DNA of 64,000 nucleotides from Bacteroidota bacterium. Lineage in GTDB: Bacteria; Bacteroidota; Bacteroidia; AKYH767-A; 2013-40CM-41-45. The stretch lies in the NCBI GenBank assembly GCA_003389385.1, contig QQVM01000016.1:62001-126000 (forward strand), in the 5' to 3' direction. A program made the position numbers and the translations under genes. The notes under the pieces were generated by a model. The model did not search any database and was not told where the DNA came from. It saw nothing but the letters and a program-made list of their open reading frames with translations. Below are positions 26,885 through 36,085 of this stretch, one piece after another. Numbering within the stretch: the stretch's first letter is position 1; each line of letters opens with the position of its first letter.

Positions 26885-26892
26885 CAAATGTA
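26885..26892 (-). promoter_or_regulatory. -7 box (TACATTTG) upstream of comB
   Basis: The minus strand reads TACATTTG, the same octamer found before the tRNA-Pro gene. It would give a leader of about 50 bases. No -33 TTTG is visible. Confidence 0.35.
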
Positions 26893-26954
26893 ACTAATTG
26901 CAGGAGAACATAAAATATTAAAAGCTTCCCAGGTTCATCGCAAAATATTAAATA

Positions 26955-28058
26955 TCAGTTTTTTATAAATGGAACCTTTACAATTTTAGCTTTCATGGCC
27001 TTATCCCGTATACTTATGAAGACTGTACTTCCGGGAGCAGCAAATTCACTTTCTACATATCCCATGCCTATCGCTTTCTGAAGTGTAGGCGATTGAGTAC
27101 CGCTGGTGACCCTTCCTATCTTTCTTCCATTGGCATCAAGGATATCATAATCTTTTCTGGGTATTCCCCTTTCTTCCATTTCGAATCCAGCCAGCTTTTG
27201 TTTTACTCCTTCTTCCTTTTGCTTTTTCAAGGCCTCCGAATTTGTAAATTCCTTGCTGAATTTGGTGATCCATCCAAGTCCGGCTTCAATGGGTGATGTA
27301 GTATCATCGATATCATTTCCATAAAGACAGAATCCCATTTCCAGACGCAGAGTATCCCTTGCACCAAGTCCTGCGGGTTTGATACCATGTTTTGCACCGG
27401 CCTCCATGATGCTTTTCCAAATATGATCAGCAGAACTGTTTTCAAAGTAAATCTCGAAACCACCGGCTCCGGTATAGCCCGTCGCGGATACAAGAACATT
27501 TTCAATTCCTGCAAACTTTCCTTTTGAAAAAGTATAGTAAGTCATTCCCTTCAGATCCATGTCAGTCAGTTGCTGCAATGCTTCAGCTGCAAGCGGTCCC
27601 TGCACAGCCAGAAGCGAGGTTTTATCCGATATGTTGTGCATCTCTACACCTTCTGTGTTACGCGAAAGAAACCACTGCCAGTCTTTTTCAATGTTGGATG
27701 CGTTGACTACAAGCATATAAGTATTCTGATCGATTCTGTATACCAACAGATCATCTACAATTCCGCCCGAGTGATTTGGAATACATGAATATTGAACTTT
27801 TCCATCTGTGAGTTTGCTGACATCATTGCTGGTGAGTTTCTGAATCAACTCAGCTGCCTTTTCACCCTTGAAGATGAATTCACCCATATGAGACACATCA
27901 AAAACGCCAAGTTTATTCCTCACATTCTCATGTTCCACATTAATTCCTTCGTATGAAACTGGCATCAAGCATCCGGCAAAAGGAACCATTTTGGCTCCCA
28001 GTTGAACGTGCTGATTGTAAAGCGCTGTTTGCCTGATTGTGCTTTCGGTTGTTTCCAT
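26955..28058 (-). CDS. gcvT: Glycine cleavage system T protein (aminomethyltransferase)
   Basis: Transfers the methylene group from the lipoyl H-protein intermediate to tetrahydrofolate, releasing ammonia. The 367-aa product is of normal length. Seen: [22 protein letters not shown] near the N-terminus, [10 protein letters not shown], the folate-site Asp region ([13 protein letters not shown]), [22 protein letters not shown] and the C-terminal [21 protein letters not shown]. The other glycine cleavage genes (gcvH, gcvP) are not in the window. I used the ATG at 28058, which begins [13 protein letters not shown] and has a TATCTTTG box 18 bases before it. Confidence 0.95.
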   Translation of the reverse strand: METTESTIRQTALYNQHVQLGAKMVPFAGCLMPVSYEGINVEHENVRNKLGVFDVSHMGEFIFKGEKAAELIQKLTSNDVSKLTDGKVQYSCIPNHSGGIVDDLLVYRIDQNTYMLVVNASNIEKDWQWFLSRNTEGVEMHNISDKTSLLAVQGPLAAEALQQLTDMDLKGMTYYTFSKGKFAGIENVLVSATGYTGAGGFEIYFENSSADHIWKSIMEAGAKHGIKPAGLGARDTLRLEMGFCLYGNDIDDTTSPIEAGLGWITKFSKEFTNSEALKKQKEEGVKQKLAGFEMEERGIPRKDYDILDANGRKIGRVTSGTQSPTLQKAIGMGYVESEFAAPGSTVFISIRDKAMKAKIVKVPFIKN

Positions 28059-28076
28059 GTGAATGAATTTTGTGAG

Positions 28077-28084
28077 CAAAGATA
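28077..28084 (-). promoter_or_regulatory. -7 box (TATCTTTG) of gcvT
   Basis: The minus strand reads TATCTTTG, a full match to TAnnTTTG, and predicts a leader of about 12 bases before the ATG at 28058. The -33 element is not obvious. Confidence 0.45.
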
Positions 28085-28122
28085 CTTAATCGGGCTGAAA
28101 AATCATTCAAGCCTGAAGCGAA

Positions 28123-29214
28123 TCAGTTCTTTTCTTTCAGAAGATTATTGAAGGCAGAAAGGTAAGCGAATTGTTGACTGTTCACAGAGTACTCTGCTTC
28201 CACTGTTTTCCTTGCCTCCATGCCGAGACTTCTCCTGAGTTTTTCGTCTTCAATCAAAACAGAAAGTTTATGCACCCATTCTTCTTCTTTATCAGCCAAA
28301 AAACCATTGATTCCATCTCGAATGATCTCTGTATTCACTCCGACCGGTGACATCACTGTAGCAATTTCAAGAGCCATGTATTGCAGTCCTTTGAGACCGC
28401 ATTTGCCTCTGCTCCATTCATCATCCGGAATTGGCATGATGCCAATATCGAATTTTCTCAGCTGCACTATCTCATCTTCCCTTCTCCAGGGAAGTCCTTT
28501 GATGCCGAGCTCATCATTTGAATAATTCTCATCGCCTATCACACGGAACTCCAACTTGTCTCCGTACTTATTTCGAAGAGCTTTAAGAAAAGGGACTGCC
28601 AGTTCGAAGTGTCGTATTGTGGTCATGCTTCCGCTCCATCCGATTACAATTTTCTCTTTAACGGAAATAGAATATTCCGGAATATAAACTGAAGTATCAA
28701 TCGTTGTGGGAATTACAATCACATTCTTATTGAAATTTGAAGCGAAATCAGCGAGGTATCTGTTCCCGGCAATGACAAGGTCTGACATGGCAATGATTTT
28801 TCCGGTCTTCCCTGCGTCTTTCAGCCAGCCCAGCTTCCTGTTGGCATGCGATACATCGTGTCTCCAGATAGCATCATCAAAATCAAAAACAAGCTTTGCC
28901 TTGCTCATTGCAAACAGTCTTTCAAAAATCATCGACCCGGTCATGAAAGCTTCACGCTGAACAAAAATTATATCATACTTTCTTCCTCTCCATACGTCTC
29001 TCAATCTCCTATAGCTACCTTTGAGGAAGATGAGCGATTTTCGCAGCATTCTGCCGGGCTTGTAAAAAATACGATCGTCCCTTTCAGAAATAAGGAAAGA
29101 AAAATCACAATTGAAACCGTTGGCTTCAAGGAAGTGGAAATATTGCTCAAAACGAAAACGCTGTGATGGAGACCGGTCGAGCCTGTGTGACGCTATGAAA
29201 AGAATCCTGGGCAT
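28123..29214 (-). CDS. Glycosyltransferase, GT4-like (GT-B fold)
   Basis: A 363-aa GT-B glycosyltransferase. Seen: an N-terminal MPRILFIASHRLDRSPSQRFR segment, FDFDDAIW, VIPTTID opening the C-terminal nucleotide-binding lobe, VIGWSGSMTTIRHFEL, and a donor-site stretch KFDIGIMPIPDDEW...CGLKGLQYMALEIATVMSPVG that corresponds to the GT4 E-x7-E region. It probably transfers a sugar during surface polysaccharide or lipid glycan assembly. Its start lies two bases after the stop of the sugar epimerase gene, so the two are co-transcribed and may act on the same glycan. Confidence 0.85.
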   Translation of the reverse strand: MPRILFIASHRLDRSPSQRFRFEQYFHFLEANGFNCDFSFLISERDDRIFYKPGRMLRKSLIFLKGSYRRLRDVWRGRKYDIIFVQREAFMTGSMIFERLFAMSKAKLVFDFDDAIWRHDVSHANRKLGWLKDAGKTGKIIAMSDLVIAGNRYLADFASNFNKNVIVIPTTIDTSVYIPEYSISVKEKIVIGWSGSMTTIRHFELAVPFLKALRNKYGDKLEFRVIGDENYSNDELGIKGLPWRREDEIVQLRKFDIGIMPIPDDEWSRGKCGLKGLQYMALEIATVMSPVGVNTEIIRDGINGFLADKEEEWVHKLSVLIEDEKLRRSLGMEARKTVEAEYSVNSQQFAYLSAFNNLLKEKN

Positions 29215-29216
29215 GC

Positions 29217-30212
29217 TCAGTCTTCCAGCCAGACCTGAGGAAGATTTTCAGTGATTTCAATGTTTTCAAAGCGGCTGCTTTTTCGAATTCCTGCTTCTTT
29301 GGCCCAGGCAGCCATCCTGGTTAAACCTGTTAGAAGATCCACAGGATCTGAGGTGCCGAAGACTTTTCGAATTTTACTGTGATCAGAATGCGCATGAAGC
29401 ACTTCATTTCTTGCAGGCAGGAAACGGATTTCGCCTTCAATTCCCATGGCTTTCATGGTGGAGTCAGCCAGTTCCTTTACTGTGAACTGCCTGTCTGCGC
29501 CTACATTAAATACCTGGTTGTATGCATCCGGCACATCGACAGAGCGGGCTATGTGAGGAGCCACATCGGAGATATAACTGAATGCCCTTGTCTGTGAACC
29601 ATCACCGAAAACTGTGAGTGACTTTCCCTGCATTAACTGATTCATGAAAATTCCCACCACATTGCGGTAACGGTCACCGAGATTTTGATATTCCCCATAT
29701 ACATTATGCGGTCTGAAAATGATGTAATTCAAACCGAACATTTCATGAGTAGTCTTCAAATCCTGTTCCACCGCAAGCTTTGCTATTCCGTATGGATCTT
29801 CCGGCAATGGCTGGGTTTCCTCGCTCATAGGCGGGGGAACTGAACCGTACACTGCAATGGAGGAAGTGAACACAAAACATTTCACCTTGTGGCGGACAGC
29901 TGCATTAATTAGCACTACGCTTCCGATAAGATTGTTTGTATAATTGAATTTCTTGATAAAATGACTTAATCCCTCAGCCGCATAAGCAGCGAGGTGATAT
30001 ACATAATCAAATTTATATTGCATGAACAACTCTTCCACAAGCTGTTCATCCGTGATCGACCCCTCAGTAAACAAGGCATCCGGATGTACGTTTTCCCTGA
30101 ATCCTCCCGAAAGATCATCGAGCACAACTACCCTGTGACCCATTGCAATGAGTTCATTTGTTACGTGCGCTCCTATGAATCCGGCACCGCCGGTGACAAG
30201 TGATGTGTTCAT
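29217..30212 (-). CDS. NAD-dependent sugar epimerase/dehydratase (extended SDR)
   Basis: A 331-aa extended short-chain dehydrogenase acting on nucleotide sugars. Seen: the NAD-binding TGGAGFIGAHV at the N-terminus, YHLAAYAAEG, the catalytic Ser (FTSSIAVYG) and the Tyr-x3-Lys pair in DPYGIAKLAVE, plus the substrate-side FRPHNVYGEYQNLGD. UDP-glucose 4-epimerase-like activity is possible, but the exact sugar is not readable. I used the ATG at 30212; the alternative start at 30227 falls inside a -7 box (30225-30232). The gene heads a two-gene unit with the glycosyltransferase. Confidence 0.9.
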   Translation of the reverse strand: MNTSLVTGGAGFIGAHVTNELIAMGHRVVVLDDLSGGFRENVHPDALFTEGSITDEQLVEELFMQYKFDYVYHLAAYAAEGLSHFIKKFNYTNNLIGSVVLINAAVRHKVKCFVFTSSIAVYGSVPPPMSEETQPLPEDPYGIAKLAVEQDLKTTHEMFGLNYIIFRPHNVYGEYQNLGDRYRNVVGIFMNQLMQGKSLTVFGDGSQTRAFSYISDVAPHIARSVDVPDAYNQVFNVGADRQFTVKELADSTMKAMGIEGEIRFLPARNEVLHAHSDHSKIRKVFGTSDPVDLLTGLTRMAAWAKEAGIRKSSRFENIEITENLPQVWLED

Positions 30213-30224
30213 ATTGAATACGGG

Positions 30225-30232
30225 CAAATTTA
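30225..30232 (-). promoter_or_regulatory. -7 box (TAAATTTG) of the epimerase-glycosyltransferase unit
   Basis: The minus strand reads TAAATTTG, identical to the box of the PPIase operon. It lies 12 bases before the ATG at 30212, giving a leader of about six bases and deciding the start codon. Confidence 0.45.
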
Positions 30233-30425
30233 TAAATTAGTTATTATTAATACAGGGATGTATGGGCTCAGTTAGTGTATTTGTGCTTGTAATTAACCTG
30301 AATTTAATTCAACCTTATTAAGACCAGACATTTAGGTGCTTGAACTGAATCCTTTAATAATTCAAGAAAAAGTACATGTCTTTTGATCAAAATATTCAAT
30401 CCAATCAATAAAAAATGAATAATCA

Positions 30426-30433
30426 TATCTTTG
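30426..30433 (+). promoter_or_regulatory. -7 box (TATCTTTG) of the membrane dehydratase gene
   Basis: TATCTTTG, a full match to the -7 consensus, 18 bases before the ATG at 30452. The in-frame TTG at 30431 lies inside the box and so is unlikely to be the start. Confidence 0.45.
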
Positions 30434-30451
30434 GATTCGAATTCACAAAGC

Positions 30452-32335
30452 ATGCCCAGGCGTTTACTTGAAAAAAACACACCAAGATGGATTATCTTCA
30501 CCATCGACGTATGCATTTGTCTGCTTTCCTTGCTGCTTGCTTATGTGGTTCGATTCAATTTCAAAATTCCGGACATTGAAATCGAAAGGTGGATTTATGC
30601 ATTCCCTGCTGTAATCGGAGTAAGGATTGCGAGTTTCCTGATCACCAGAATTTACAAAGGAATCATACGTTATACAAATACCCGGGATGCCACAAGAGTT
30701 TTCTTCACCATCACCGCCGGCAGTGCCTTTCTCGCGCTTCTGAATATACCTGTTTATTTCTTAGTCGGAATTTATCTCGTTCCCTATTCCATCATAATCA
30801 TTGAGTATTTCAGTACGGTTTTTCTGCTCACGGCATTCAGGATTTTCGTAAAGACAATTTACAATGAAATTAAAAATCCTTCGCGAACCAAAAAGCAGGT
30901 TATAATCTACGGTGCCGGAGAAAGCGGACTAATCACAAAGCGCGCACTTGACAGAGATGCAGGCACACGCTACAAGATTCTGGCTTTTGTGGATGACGAT
31001 AAGGCCAAAGTCGGAAAGACCCTTGAGGGGATTCGGATTTATAATGCTACAACTGATCTTGAGGAACTGATCAGGTCTAACAGCATAGAGAATCTCATTA
31101 TCAGCATCCAAAATATAAGCGGTGCTGTCAAGCAAGATATCATTGAAAAATGTCTTGGCCTCAATGTAAATATCCTCAATGTTCCGCCGGTAAATAATTG
31201 GATCAACGGACAGCTTAGTTTTAATCAGATTAAAAAAGTAAGAATTGAGGACCTCTTGGAGCGTGATCCCATCAAGTTGGACCACAAGAAAATCGCTGAA
31301 CAACTAAAAGGTAAGACCATTCTTATCAGCGGTGGCGCCGGATCTATAGGCGCTGAAATCGTGAGGCAACTGATTCCATTCAGTCCGGGACTTTTAGTAG
31401 TGCTTGATCAGGCAGAATCTCCCCTGTATGAACTGGAACTCGAGATCAGCGAGAAATACGGATGGAATAAAATTGAAACTGTAATAGGTGATGTGCGCCA
31501 GATGGACCGCATGAAAAGAGTCTTTGATGCATTTAAGCCGCAGATTGTATTTCATGCTGCCGCATACAAACATGTGCCTGTCATGGAAAACAATCCTTCA
31601 GAAGCAATTCTCACCAATGTTCATGGCACAAAAATTCTGGCTGACCTGTCACTCCAGTTCGGAATTGAAAAATTTGTGATGGTAAGTACCGACAAGGCTG
31701 TAAATCCTACAAGCATCATGGGCGCTACCAAGAGAATCGCTGAGATTTATTGCCAGAGCATGAACAGCAAAGGTAAAACGAAATATATCACTACACGATT
31801 TGGAAATGTGCTGGACTCAAACGGCTCTGTGATTCCCCGATTTAAAAAACAAATCGAAGAAGGCGGTCCACTTACCGTCACTCATCCTGAAGTCACGCGT
31901 TATTTCATGACCATACCTGAAGCCTGCCAGCTTGTGCTTGAAGCCGGAACTATGGGTAACGGTGGAGAAATTTTTATTTTCGACATGGGTAAGCGTGTCA
32001 AAATTGCTGACCTTGCTAAAAAAATGATCAGGCTCAGCGGTCTCGAACCTGACAAAGACATCCAGATCATATTTACGGGGCTTCGGGCGGGAGAAAAAAT
32101 TTATGAGGAATTGCTGGCTGATAAAGAAACCACAATTCCGACACACCATGAAAAAATTATGATAGCTAGGGTGCAGGAGTGTAACTTTGAGTCAGTGCAA
32201 AAGCAAATTTCCGACCTAATTGAAATGTTCCGGACACAAAATAATGATGCTATAGTCAGAAAGGTAAAGGAAATTGTTCCTGAATATGTATCGGCCAACT
32301 CAGAATTTGAAAAACTGGACATCCGAAGTACGTAA
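30452..32335 (+). CDS. Membrane-bound nucleotide-sugar 4,6-dehydratase (FlaA1/CapD/WbpM type)
   Basis: A 627-aa inner-membrane enzyme for surface polysaccharide synthesis. Seen: four hydrophobic segments in the first 130 residues (such as WIIFTIDVCICLLSLLLAYV), a first Rossmann-like domain with VIIYGAGESGLITKRAL near residue 150, and a second SDR domain with ISGGAGSIGAEIVRQL near 290. The latter carries FHAAAYKHVPVME, the STDKAVNPTSIMGATKRIAE segment and FGNVLDSNGSVIPRF. WbpM-type enzymes act on UDP-GlcNAc; that substrate is likely but not proven. The epimerase and glycosyltransferase lie just across the divergent promoter region, and a small thioesterase follows after 9 bp. Confidence 0.92.
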   Translation: MPRRLLEKNTPRWIIFTIDVCICLLSLLLAYVVRFNFKIPDIEIERWIYAFPAVIGVRIASFLITRIYKGIIRYTNTRDATRVFFTITAGSAFLALLNIPVYFLVGIYLVPYSIIIIEYFSTVFLLTAFRIFVKTIYNEIKNPSRTKKQVIIYGAGESGLITKRALDRDAGTRYKILAFVDDDKAKVGKTLEGIRIYNATTDLEELIRSNSIENLIISIQNISGAVKQDIIEKCLGLNVNILNVPPVNNWINGQLSFNQIKKVRIEDLLERDPIKLDHKKIAEQLKGKTILISGGAGSIGAEIVRQLIPFSPGLLVVLDQAESPLYELELEISEKYGWNKIETVIGDVRQMDRMKRVFDAFKPQIVFHAAAYKHVPVMENNPSEAILTNVHGTKILADLSLQFGIEKFVMVSTDKAVNPTSIMGATKRIAEIYCQSMNSKGKTKYITTRFGNVLDSNGSVIPRFKKQIEEGGPLTVTHPEVTRYFMTIPEACQLVLEAGTMGNGGEIFIFDMGKRVKIADLAKKMIRLSGLEPDKDIQIIFTGLRAGEKIYEELLADKETTIPTHHEKIMIARVQECNFESVQKQISDLIEMFRTQNNDAIVRKVKEIVPEYVSANSEFEKLDIRST

Positions 32336-32344
32336 TTAACCAGA

Positions 32345-32782
32345 ATGAAATCAGCTTCAGATATATTCAGACATAAAAGTAAAATTGAAATCCGGTTTGC
32401 AGACATTGATGCTTTCAATCATGTAAACAATGCCAGGTATCTCACCTATTTTGAGCAGGCAAGAATCGAATACTTTAATGAAATAATTGGCTGGAATTAT
32501 GACTGGTCCAAGCAGGGTATCATCCTTGCCAGAGCGGAGATTGACTTCATTGTTCCTGTGAATTTGAATGATGAGGTTTATGTCCATACAAGATGCTCCA
32601 GACTTGGTAAAAAGAGTTTTGACCTGGAATATAAAATGACCAGGAAAGATGCAAATTCTGAGATTACAGTCTGCAGCGGAAAAACTGTGATGGTTGCATT
32701 TGACTATGAAATGCAAAAATCAATTGAGATTCCGGATGATTGGAAAAAAATCATTCGAAGTCATGAAGGAATGCAGGATTAG
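32345..32782 (+). CDS. Hotdog-fold acyl-CoA thioesterase (YbgC/4-hydroxybenzoyl-CoA thioesterase type)
   Basis: A 145-aa single hotdog domain. Seen: the family signature RFADIDAFNHVNNARYLTYFEQAR at residues 19-42, containing the catalytic Asp region, and the second half LARAEIDFIVPVNLNDEVYVHTRC. Such enzymes hydrolyse short acyl-CoAs or acyl-ACPs; the substrate is unknown. It begins nine bases after the dehydratase gene, suggesting co-transcription. Its stop overlaps the stop of the convergent miaE by four bases. Confidence 0.9.
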   Translation: MKSASDIFRHKSKIEIRFADIDAFNHVNNARYLTYFEQARIEYFNEIIGWNYDWSKQGIILARAEIDFIVPVNLNDEVYVHTRCSRLGKKSFDLEYKMTRKDANSEITVCSGKTVMVAFDYEMQKSIEIPDDWKKIIRSHEGMQD

Positions 32783-33360
32783 CCGTGAATGGTTTCTTTT
32801 TTTCCGTACTTACCTATTATCTGGGCTTCGTATTCAAGAAACTCTTTCCAGCGCTGATCCACATCAACATCAGTCGCATATTTTTTTGCCAGACCAATAA
32901 ACATAGTATAATGATTGGCCTCGGAAATCATTAACTCGCGGTAAAACTCCCTTAATTCCGGATCGTTGATGTTTTCACTCAGCAATTTAAATCTCTCACA
33001 ACTTCTTGCTTCAACAAGAGCCGAGAACAACAGTCGATCGCAAAGCACGATGTTTCTGGCATGTCCTTTTCTTATGAATTGATTGAGTTCATATACGTAA
33101 TCATCCCTTCTTTCCCTTCCGAGTACAAGATTTCTTTCCCTGATCTTTTCATGCACCATCTGGAAATGTGAAAGTTCTTCCCTTGCAAGTTCAAGCATTG
33201 CTTCCACAAGTTCAGGAATGTCAGGATACTGTATGATCAGGTTGATGGAATTGGTTGCGGCTTTTTGCTCACAATAAGCATGATCTGTAAGGATTTCATC
33301 AAGATTCTTTTCTACGATGTTTACCCATCTCGGATCAGTAGGAAGTTTCAAACCAAGCAT
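32779..33360 (-). CDS. miaE: tRNA-(ms2io6A)-hydroxylase
   Basis: A 193-aa di-iron hydroxylase that modifies the isopentenyl group of ms2i6A37 in tRNA. Seen: the ferritin-like helices with iron ligands arranged as in the family: an early Glu in DHAYCEQKAA, the EELSH pair, a Glu in LVEARSCERF, and the SEANHY pair. The characteristic RERNLVLGRERRDDYV segment is also there. Length is typical. It is convergent with the thioesterase and divergent from the unknown gene at 33486. Confidence 0.92.
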   Translation of the reverse strand: MLGLKLPTDPRWVNIVEKNLDEILTDHAYCEQKAATNSINLIIQYPDIPELVEAMLELAREELSHFQMVHEKIRERNLVLGRERRDDYVYELNQFIRKGHARNIVLCDRLLFSALVEARSCERFKLLSENINDPELREFYRELMISEANHYTMFIGLAKKYATDVDVDQRWKEFLEYEAQIIGKYGKKETIHG

Positions 33361-33463
33361 AAATATTCAGTATATATTGCAAAGAAAACACATTTGATGA
33401 AATGTAAGAAAATAAAATAATAAGAACCAACAAAAACGGATGCGATAGAAACCAATTCTGTGT

Positions 33464-33471
33464 TATTTTTG
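33464..33471 (+). promoter_or_regulatory. -7 box (TATTTTTG) of the unknown 158-aa gene
   Basis: TATTTTTG, a match to TAnnTTTG, 14 bases before the ATG at 33486, predicting a leader of about eight bases. It supports the plus-strand reading frame over the antisense frame at 33501-33977. Confidence 0.4.
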
Positions 33472-33485
33472 TATTAAGATCAAAC

Positions 33486-33962
33486 ATGCCGCCATTAGTA
33501 TTATACGGAGACAAACTGTGCGTGAAGGTGACACGTGAATTCAAGCAGCTGGTGAATATTTCCATTGCTGCAGGAAAGTTCATTCTGATTCATCCGAATT
33601 ATAATCTCATTCGAGAAGCAATGCGTCTGGATGTAATACAGGATTGTATGCTTGAAGATTTTGAAGTGCATAACTGGCAGTATGAAGTGGGCGAAATCAT
33701 TTCTTTCGACACAAAAGAGATTTTTTTCTTTTATGCACTGCTCGAGCTCAGCTGCAGAATCTTTCTTTGTGAAATCGGCGATGACCTGGAAAAAATGGCA
33801 ATTGAAAACGAAGAAACCGATGAAGAAGAATTTAAACGAGTAAGAGGATTTTATCTCAGGCAGGCTGAAGACTTCCTGCATGAAATTAAAAGAAGCTTTA
33901 ACGGCAACAGGCAATTTTATGAGCTCGACTGGAAAATCAACCAGTTGAATCTTACCGCATAA
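33486..33962 (+). CDS. Protein of unknown function, 158 aa
   Basis: I do not recognise a family. The protein is soluble-looking, without signal peptide or membrane segment. The N-terminal half is mixed alpha/beta (MPPLVLYGDKLCVKVTREF, NISIAAGKFILIHPNY), the middle hydrophobic and aromatic (KEIFFFYALLELSCRIF), and the C-terminal third strongly acidic then basic and helical (ENEETDEEEFKRVRGFYL, HEIKRSFNG). It has its own -7 box and is convergent with the transglycosylase gene, eleven bases away. An overlapping antisense frame of equal length exists but would be antisense to a promoter-led gene, so the plus strand is preferred. Confidence 0.6.
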   Translation: MPPLVLYGDKLCVKVTREFKQLVNISIAAGKFILIHPNYNLIREAMRLDVIQDCMLEDFEVHNWQYEVGEIISFDTKEIFFFYALLELSCRIFLCEIGDDLEKMAIENEETDEEEFKRVRGFYLRQAEDFLHEIKRSFNGNRQFYELDWKINQLNLTA

Positions 33963-33973
33963 CAATTGAAATT

Positions 33974-35941
33974 TCAATGAAGGTCCGGGCTCTCAGCATT
34001 CTCCCTTAGGGTGTCAGCTTGCTCCTCGACGACAATAAAATTTCTCGCAGGCCCCGAAACTTCCACATCAGGCTTGAGATTGTCTGCTTCTTCCTGAGAA
34101 ATCAATCCTTTCTTCAGCATGAATGCTGAAACGATTCGGTAATAATCTGCAAGATGCGGACGCAATTGGCCGTCTGATCCAAATTGAAAACGAAATGCTT
34201 TTGGCTTGGGAAGGAGGCTGGCAAGGAAGATTCCTTCTGCGAGACTGAGGTCTTTGGGTTTTTTCATGAAATAAAATTCTGAGGCCTCCCCAATGCCGTA
34301 TACTCCGGGGCCCAATTCGATAATATTCAGATAAACTTCAAACATTCTCTCCTTGCTGCAAAGCCTATTGCTTTCAATCAGCCACACAAGCAGTGCTTCT
34401 TCTACTTTGCGCGCAATCGTTTTATTCCTGCTGAGAAATACATTCTTCACAAGCTGCATGCTGATTGTACTTCCTCCTCTTACAAATCTGCCTGCCTTGT
34501 AATTGGCAACGATTGACTGTTTGAATGCTTCAGGATTGAATCCGTTATGAAAAAAGAAGGAACCATCTTCGCTGGTAAGCACCGCATTTTTAAAGTTCGG
34601 TGAAACCTCATCCAGGGGAGTGAAATAAGGATTGCCAGGACCAACCTCAATCGTTCTGAATAGTTTTCCCTTTTCATACACCTGATGCAGAAAGACATCA
34701 TTCATTTTGTAAATATTCTGTTCACCGGATTTTGTAATCCTGAATTTCCTGGCTCGCAAACGAGATTCGAACTTCACACTGTCAGGTATATTAGTGTCAA
34801 ATTCAAAATTCAGCTTATAGGTTAATGTACCTTCTGCCTGTACACCACTTACTGCTGTAAATACACCTTGCGGAAGAGAGCCGAAAAAATTGTCAGCTGG
34901 AATTTCATCTGAATCTATTTTCAAATGAACCTGCTTGCCTTCACCGCTGTGAATACTGGCGAAAGCCCTGAATAAGATCTGATTGATCTCAGCCGTTGAA
35001 GTACTGTCCAGCTGCAAATAAGAAGGGCCAATTGCCAATCTGTAGTCAAAAAGAAAATGCTTTAAAACCGCTGTATCTGAGGAAATGCGCTCATGATAAA
35101 ACTTTAAATTCTCAGCTGAAAAATGTCCACTTAGCCTGACCTCATCACCGGCTTTTCCGGCCTCCTGCATTGAAGCATGGATGGTGTCGAGAGTGAAACT
35201 TAATCCGGTCATTGATTTCAGCAAGGGCAAATGTTTGCCGTGAAATGAACCTGGATACAGATATAAATCAAAATTTCTGCCCGACTTCGAGAACTCCCCC
35301 TTCAGATTCCAGCTTATGGTTGAATCACCGTTATTAAATACGCCGGATATATTGCTTTCATCCGATTGAAAATCCGGCATGATAAATTGTTCCGTATCTC
35401 CGTTCCGGCTGTGACTGATTGTTATATCCCTTAAATAAGCTTTCGAAGGTGCAAGTCTGAAGATGTTGTTCAGCACCCTTTCTGCAAGTCCGGAAAAATT
35501 TAAGGATGCCTTCTTATCAGATTGTTCTTCAATTTCTGATCCGGCTTTTATACCAGACCGGATAAAGCTGTCATAGTTGCAAATTGAATCTGTGCAGACG
35601 AGATTGATGCGAAGACCAGAAAGGAATAAATTCCTGATATTGACTCTTCCTGCAAGCATTTGAAGAACTGACGGAGACACATTTAGTGTATCAATGTGAA
35701 TCAGCTCTTCACTTTCTTTATTAATAATTGAAAAGTCAGAAAAGTACACTGATGTTAGAGAGCTAAATCCTGATTCACCTGTCTGAAACTTAATACCGTA
35801 ACGTTGGTTCAAACCAGACTCAATCTTGTCCAGAATCTTTTGAAGAATTGCGCCACGAAATGCAAACAACAGTGTGAATAAGATTCCTGTAACTACAGCA
35901 ATTGCGATGGCAATGCGGATAATAAACTGTTTTCTGATCAT
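33974..35941 (-). CDS. AsmA-like/GT51 fusion: monofunctional peptidoglycan glycosyltransferase with envelope domain
   Basis: A 655-aa inner-membrane protein. Seen: an N-terminal membrane anchor (FIIRIAIAIAVVTGILFTLLFAF), then about 380 residues resembling AsmA/TamB-type envelope proteins (LNQRYGIKFQTGESGFSSLTSV, IDTLNVSPSVLQMLAG). From about residue 430 there is a GT51 domain with SEDGSFFFHNGF (catalytic Glu), GGSTISMQLVKNVFLS, KVEEALLVWLIE, YLNIIELGPGVYGIG and SLLPKP. There is no transpeptidase domain, so it polymerises lipid II glycan only. The window also holds D-Ala-D-Ala ligase-like, PASTA and NlpC/P60 genes of cell-wall metabolism, though not in the same operon. Confidence 0.88.
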   Translation of the reverse strand: MIRKQFIIRIAIAIAVVTGILFTLLFAFRGAILQKILDKIESGLNQRYGIKFQTGESGFSSLTSVYFSDFSIINKESEELIHIDTLNVSPSVLQMLAGRVNIRNLFLSGLRINLVCTDSICNYDSFIRSGIKAGSEIEEQSDKKASLNFSGLAERVLNNIFRLAPSKAYLRDITISHSRNGDTEQFIMPDFQSDESNISGVFNNGDSTISWNLKGEFSKSGRNFDLYLYPGSFHGKHLPLLKSMTGLSFTLDTIHASMQEAGKAGDEVRLSGHFSAENLKFYHERISSDTAVLKHFLFDYRLAIGPSYLQLDSTSTAEINQILFRAFASIHSGEGKQVHLKIDSDEIPADNFFGSLPQGVFTAVSGVQAEGTLTYKLNFEFDTNIPDSVKFESRLRARKFRITKSGEQNIYKMNDVFLHQVYEKGKLFRTIEVGPGNPYFTPLDEVSPNFKNAVLTSEDGSFFFHNGFNPEAFKQSIVANYKAGRFVRGGSTISMQLVKNVFLSRNKTIARKVEEALLVWLIESNRLCSKERMFEVYLNIIELGPGVYGIGEASEFYFMKKPKDLSLAEGIFLASLLPKPKAFRFQFGSDGQLRPHLADYYRIVSAFMLKKGLISQEEADNLKPDVEVSGPARNFIVVEEQADTLRENAESPDLH

Positions 35942-36085
35942 GAGTCAATTACACTCACAATTTGAGGAATCTTTCCAATGAAATCAAAAGAGATTTCATA
36001 CACAATAAACCGTTGATAATTTTCGTCCCAAATGCCTTCCCTGACTGAATGAAAAAAATTACTTTCGGGCATATTCCCGATACAC

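Noticed and set aside
26880-28130. Possible glycine riboswitch near gcvT
   Set aside because: The leader before gcvT is only about 12 bases by the -7 box and shows no tandem aptamer structure; the glyA leader also shows none.
30429-30450. Dyad CTTTG...CAAAG with a central ATTCGAAT before the membrane dehydratase
   Set aside because: The left arm is part of the TATCTTTG -7 box and the arms are unequally spaced, so an operator is not supported.
33501-33977. A 158-aa minus-strand frame opposite the unknown gene at 33486-33962
   Set aside because: Almost fully antisense to a frame with a good -7 box and more ordinary composition; the minus frame is rich in Phe, Cys and His and its end runs into the transglycosylase stop.
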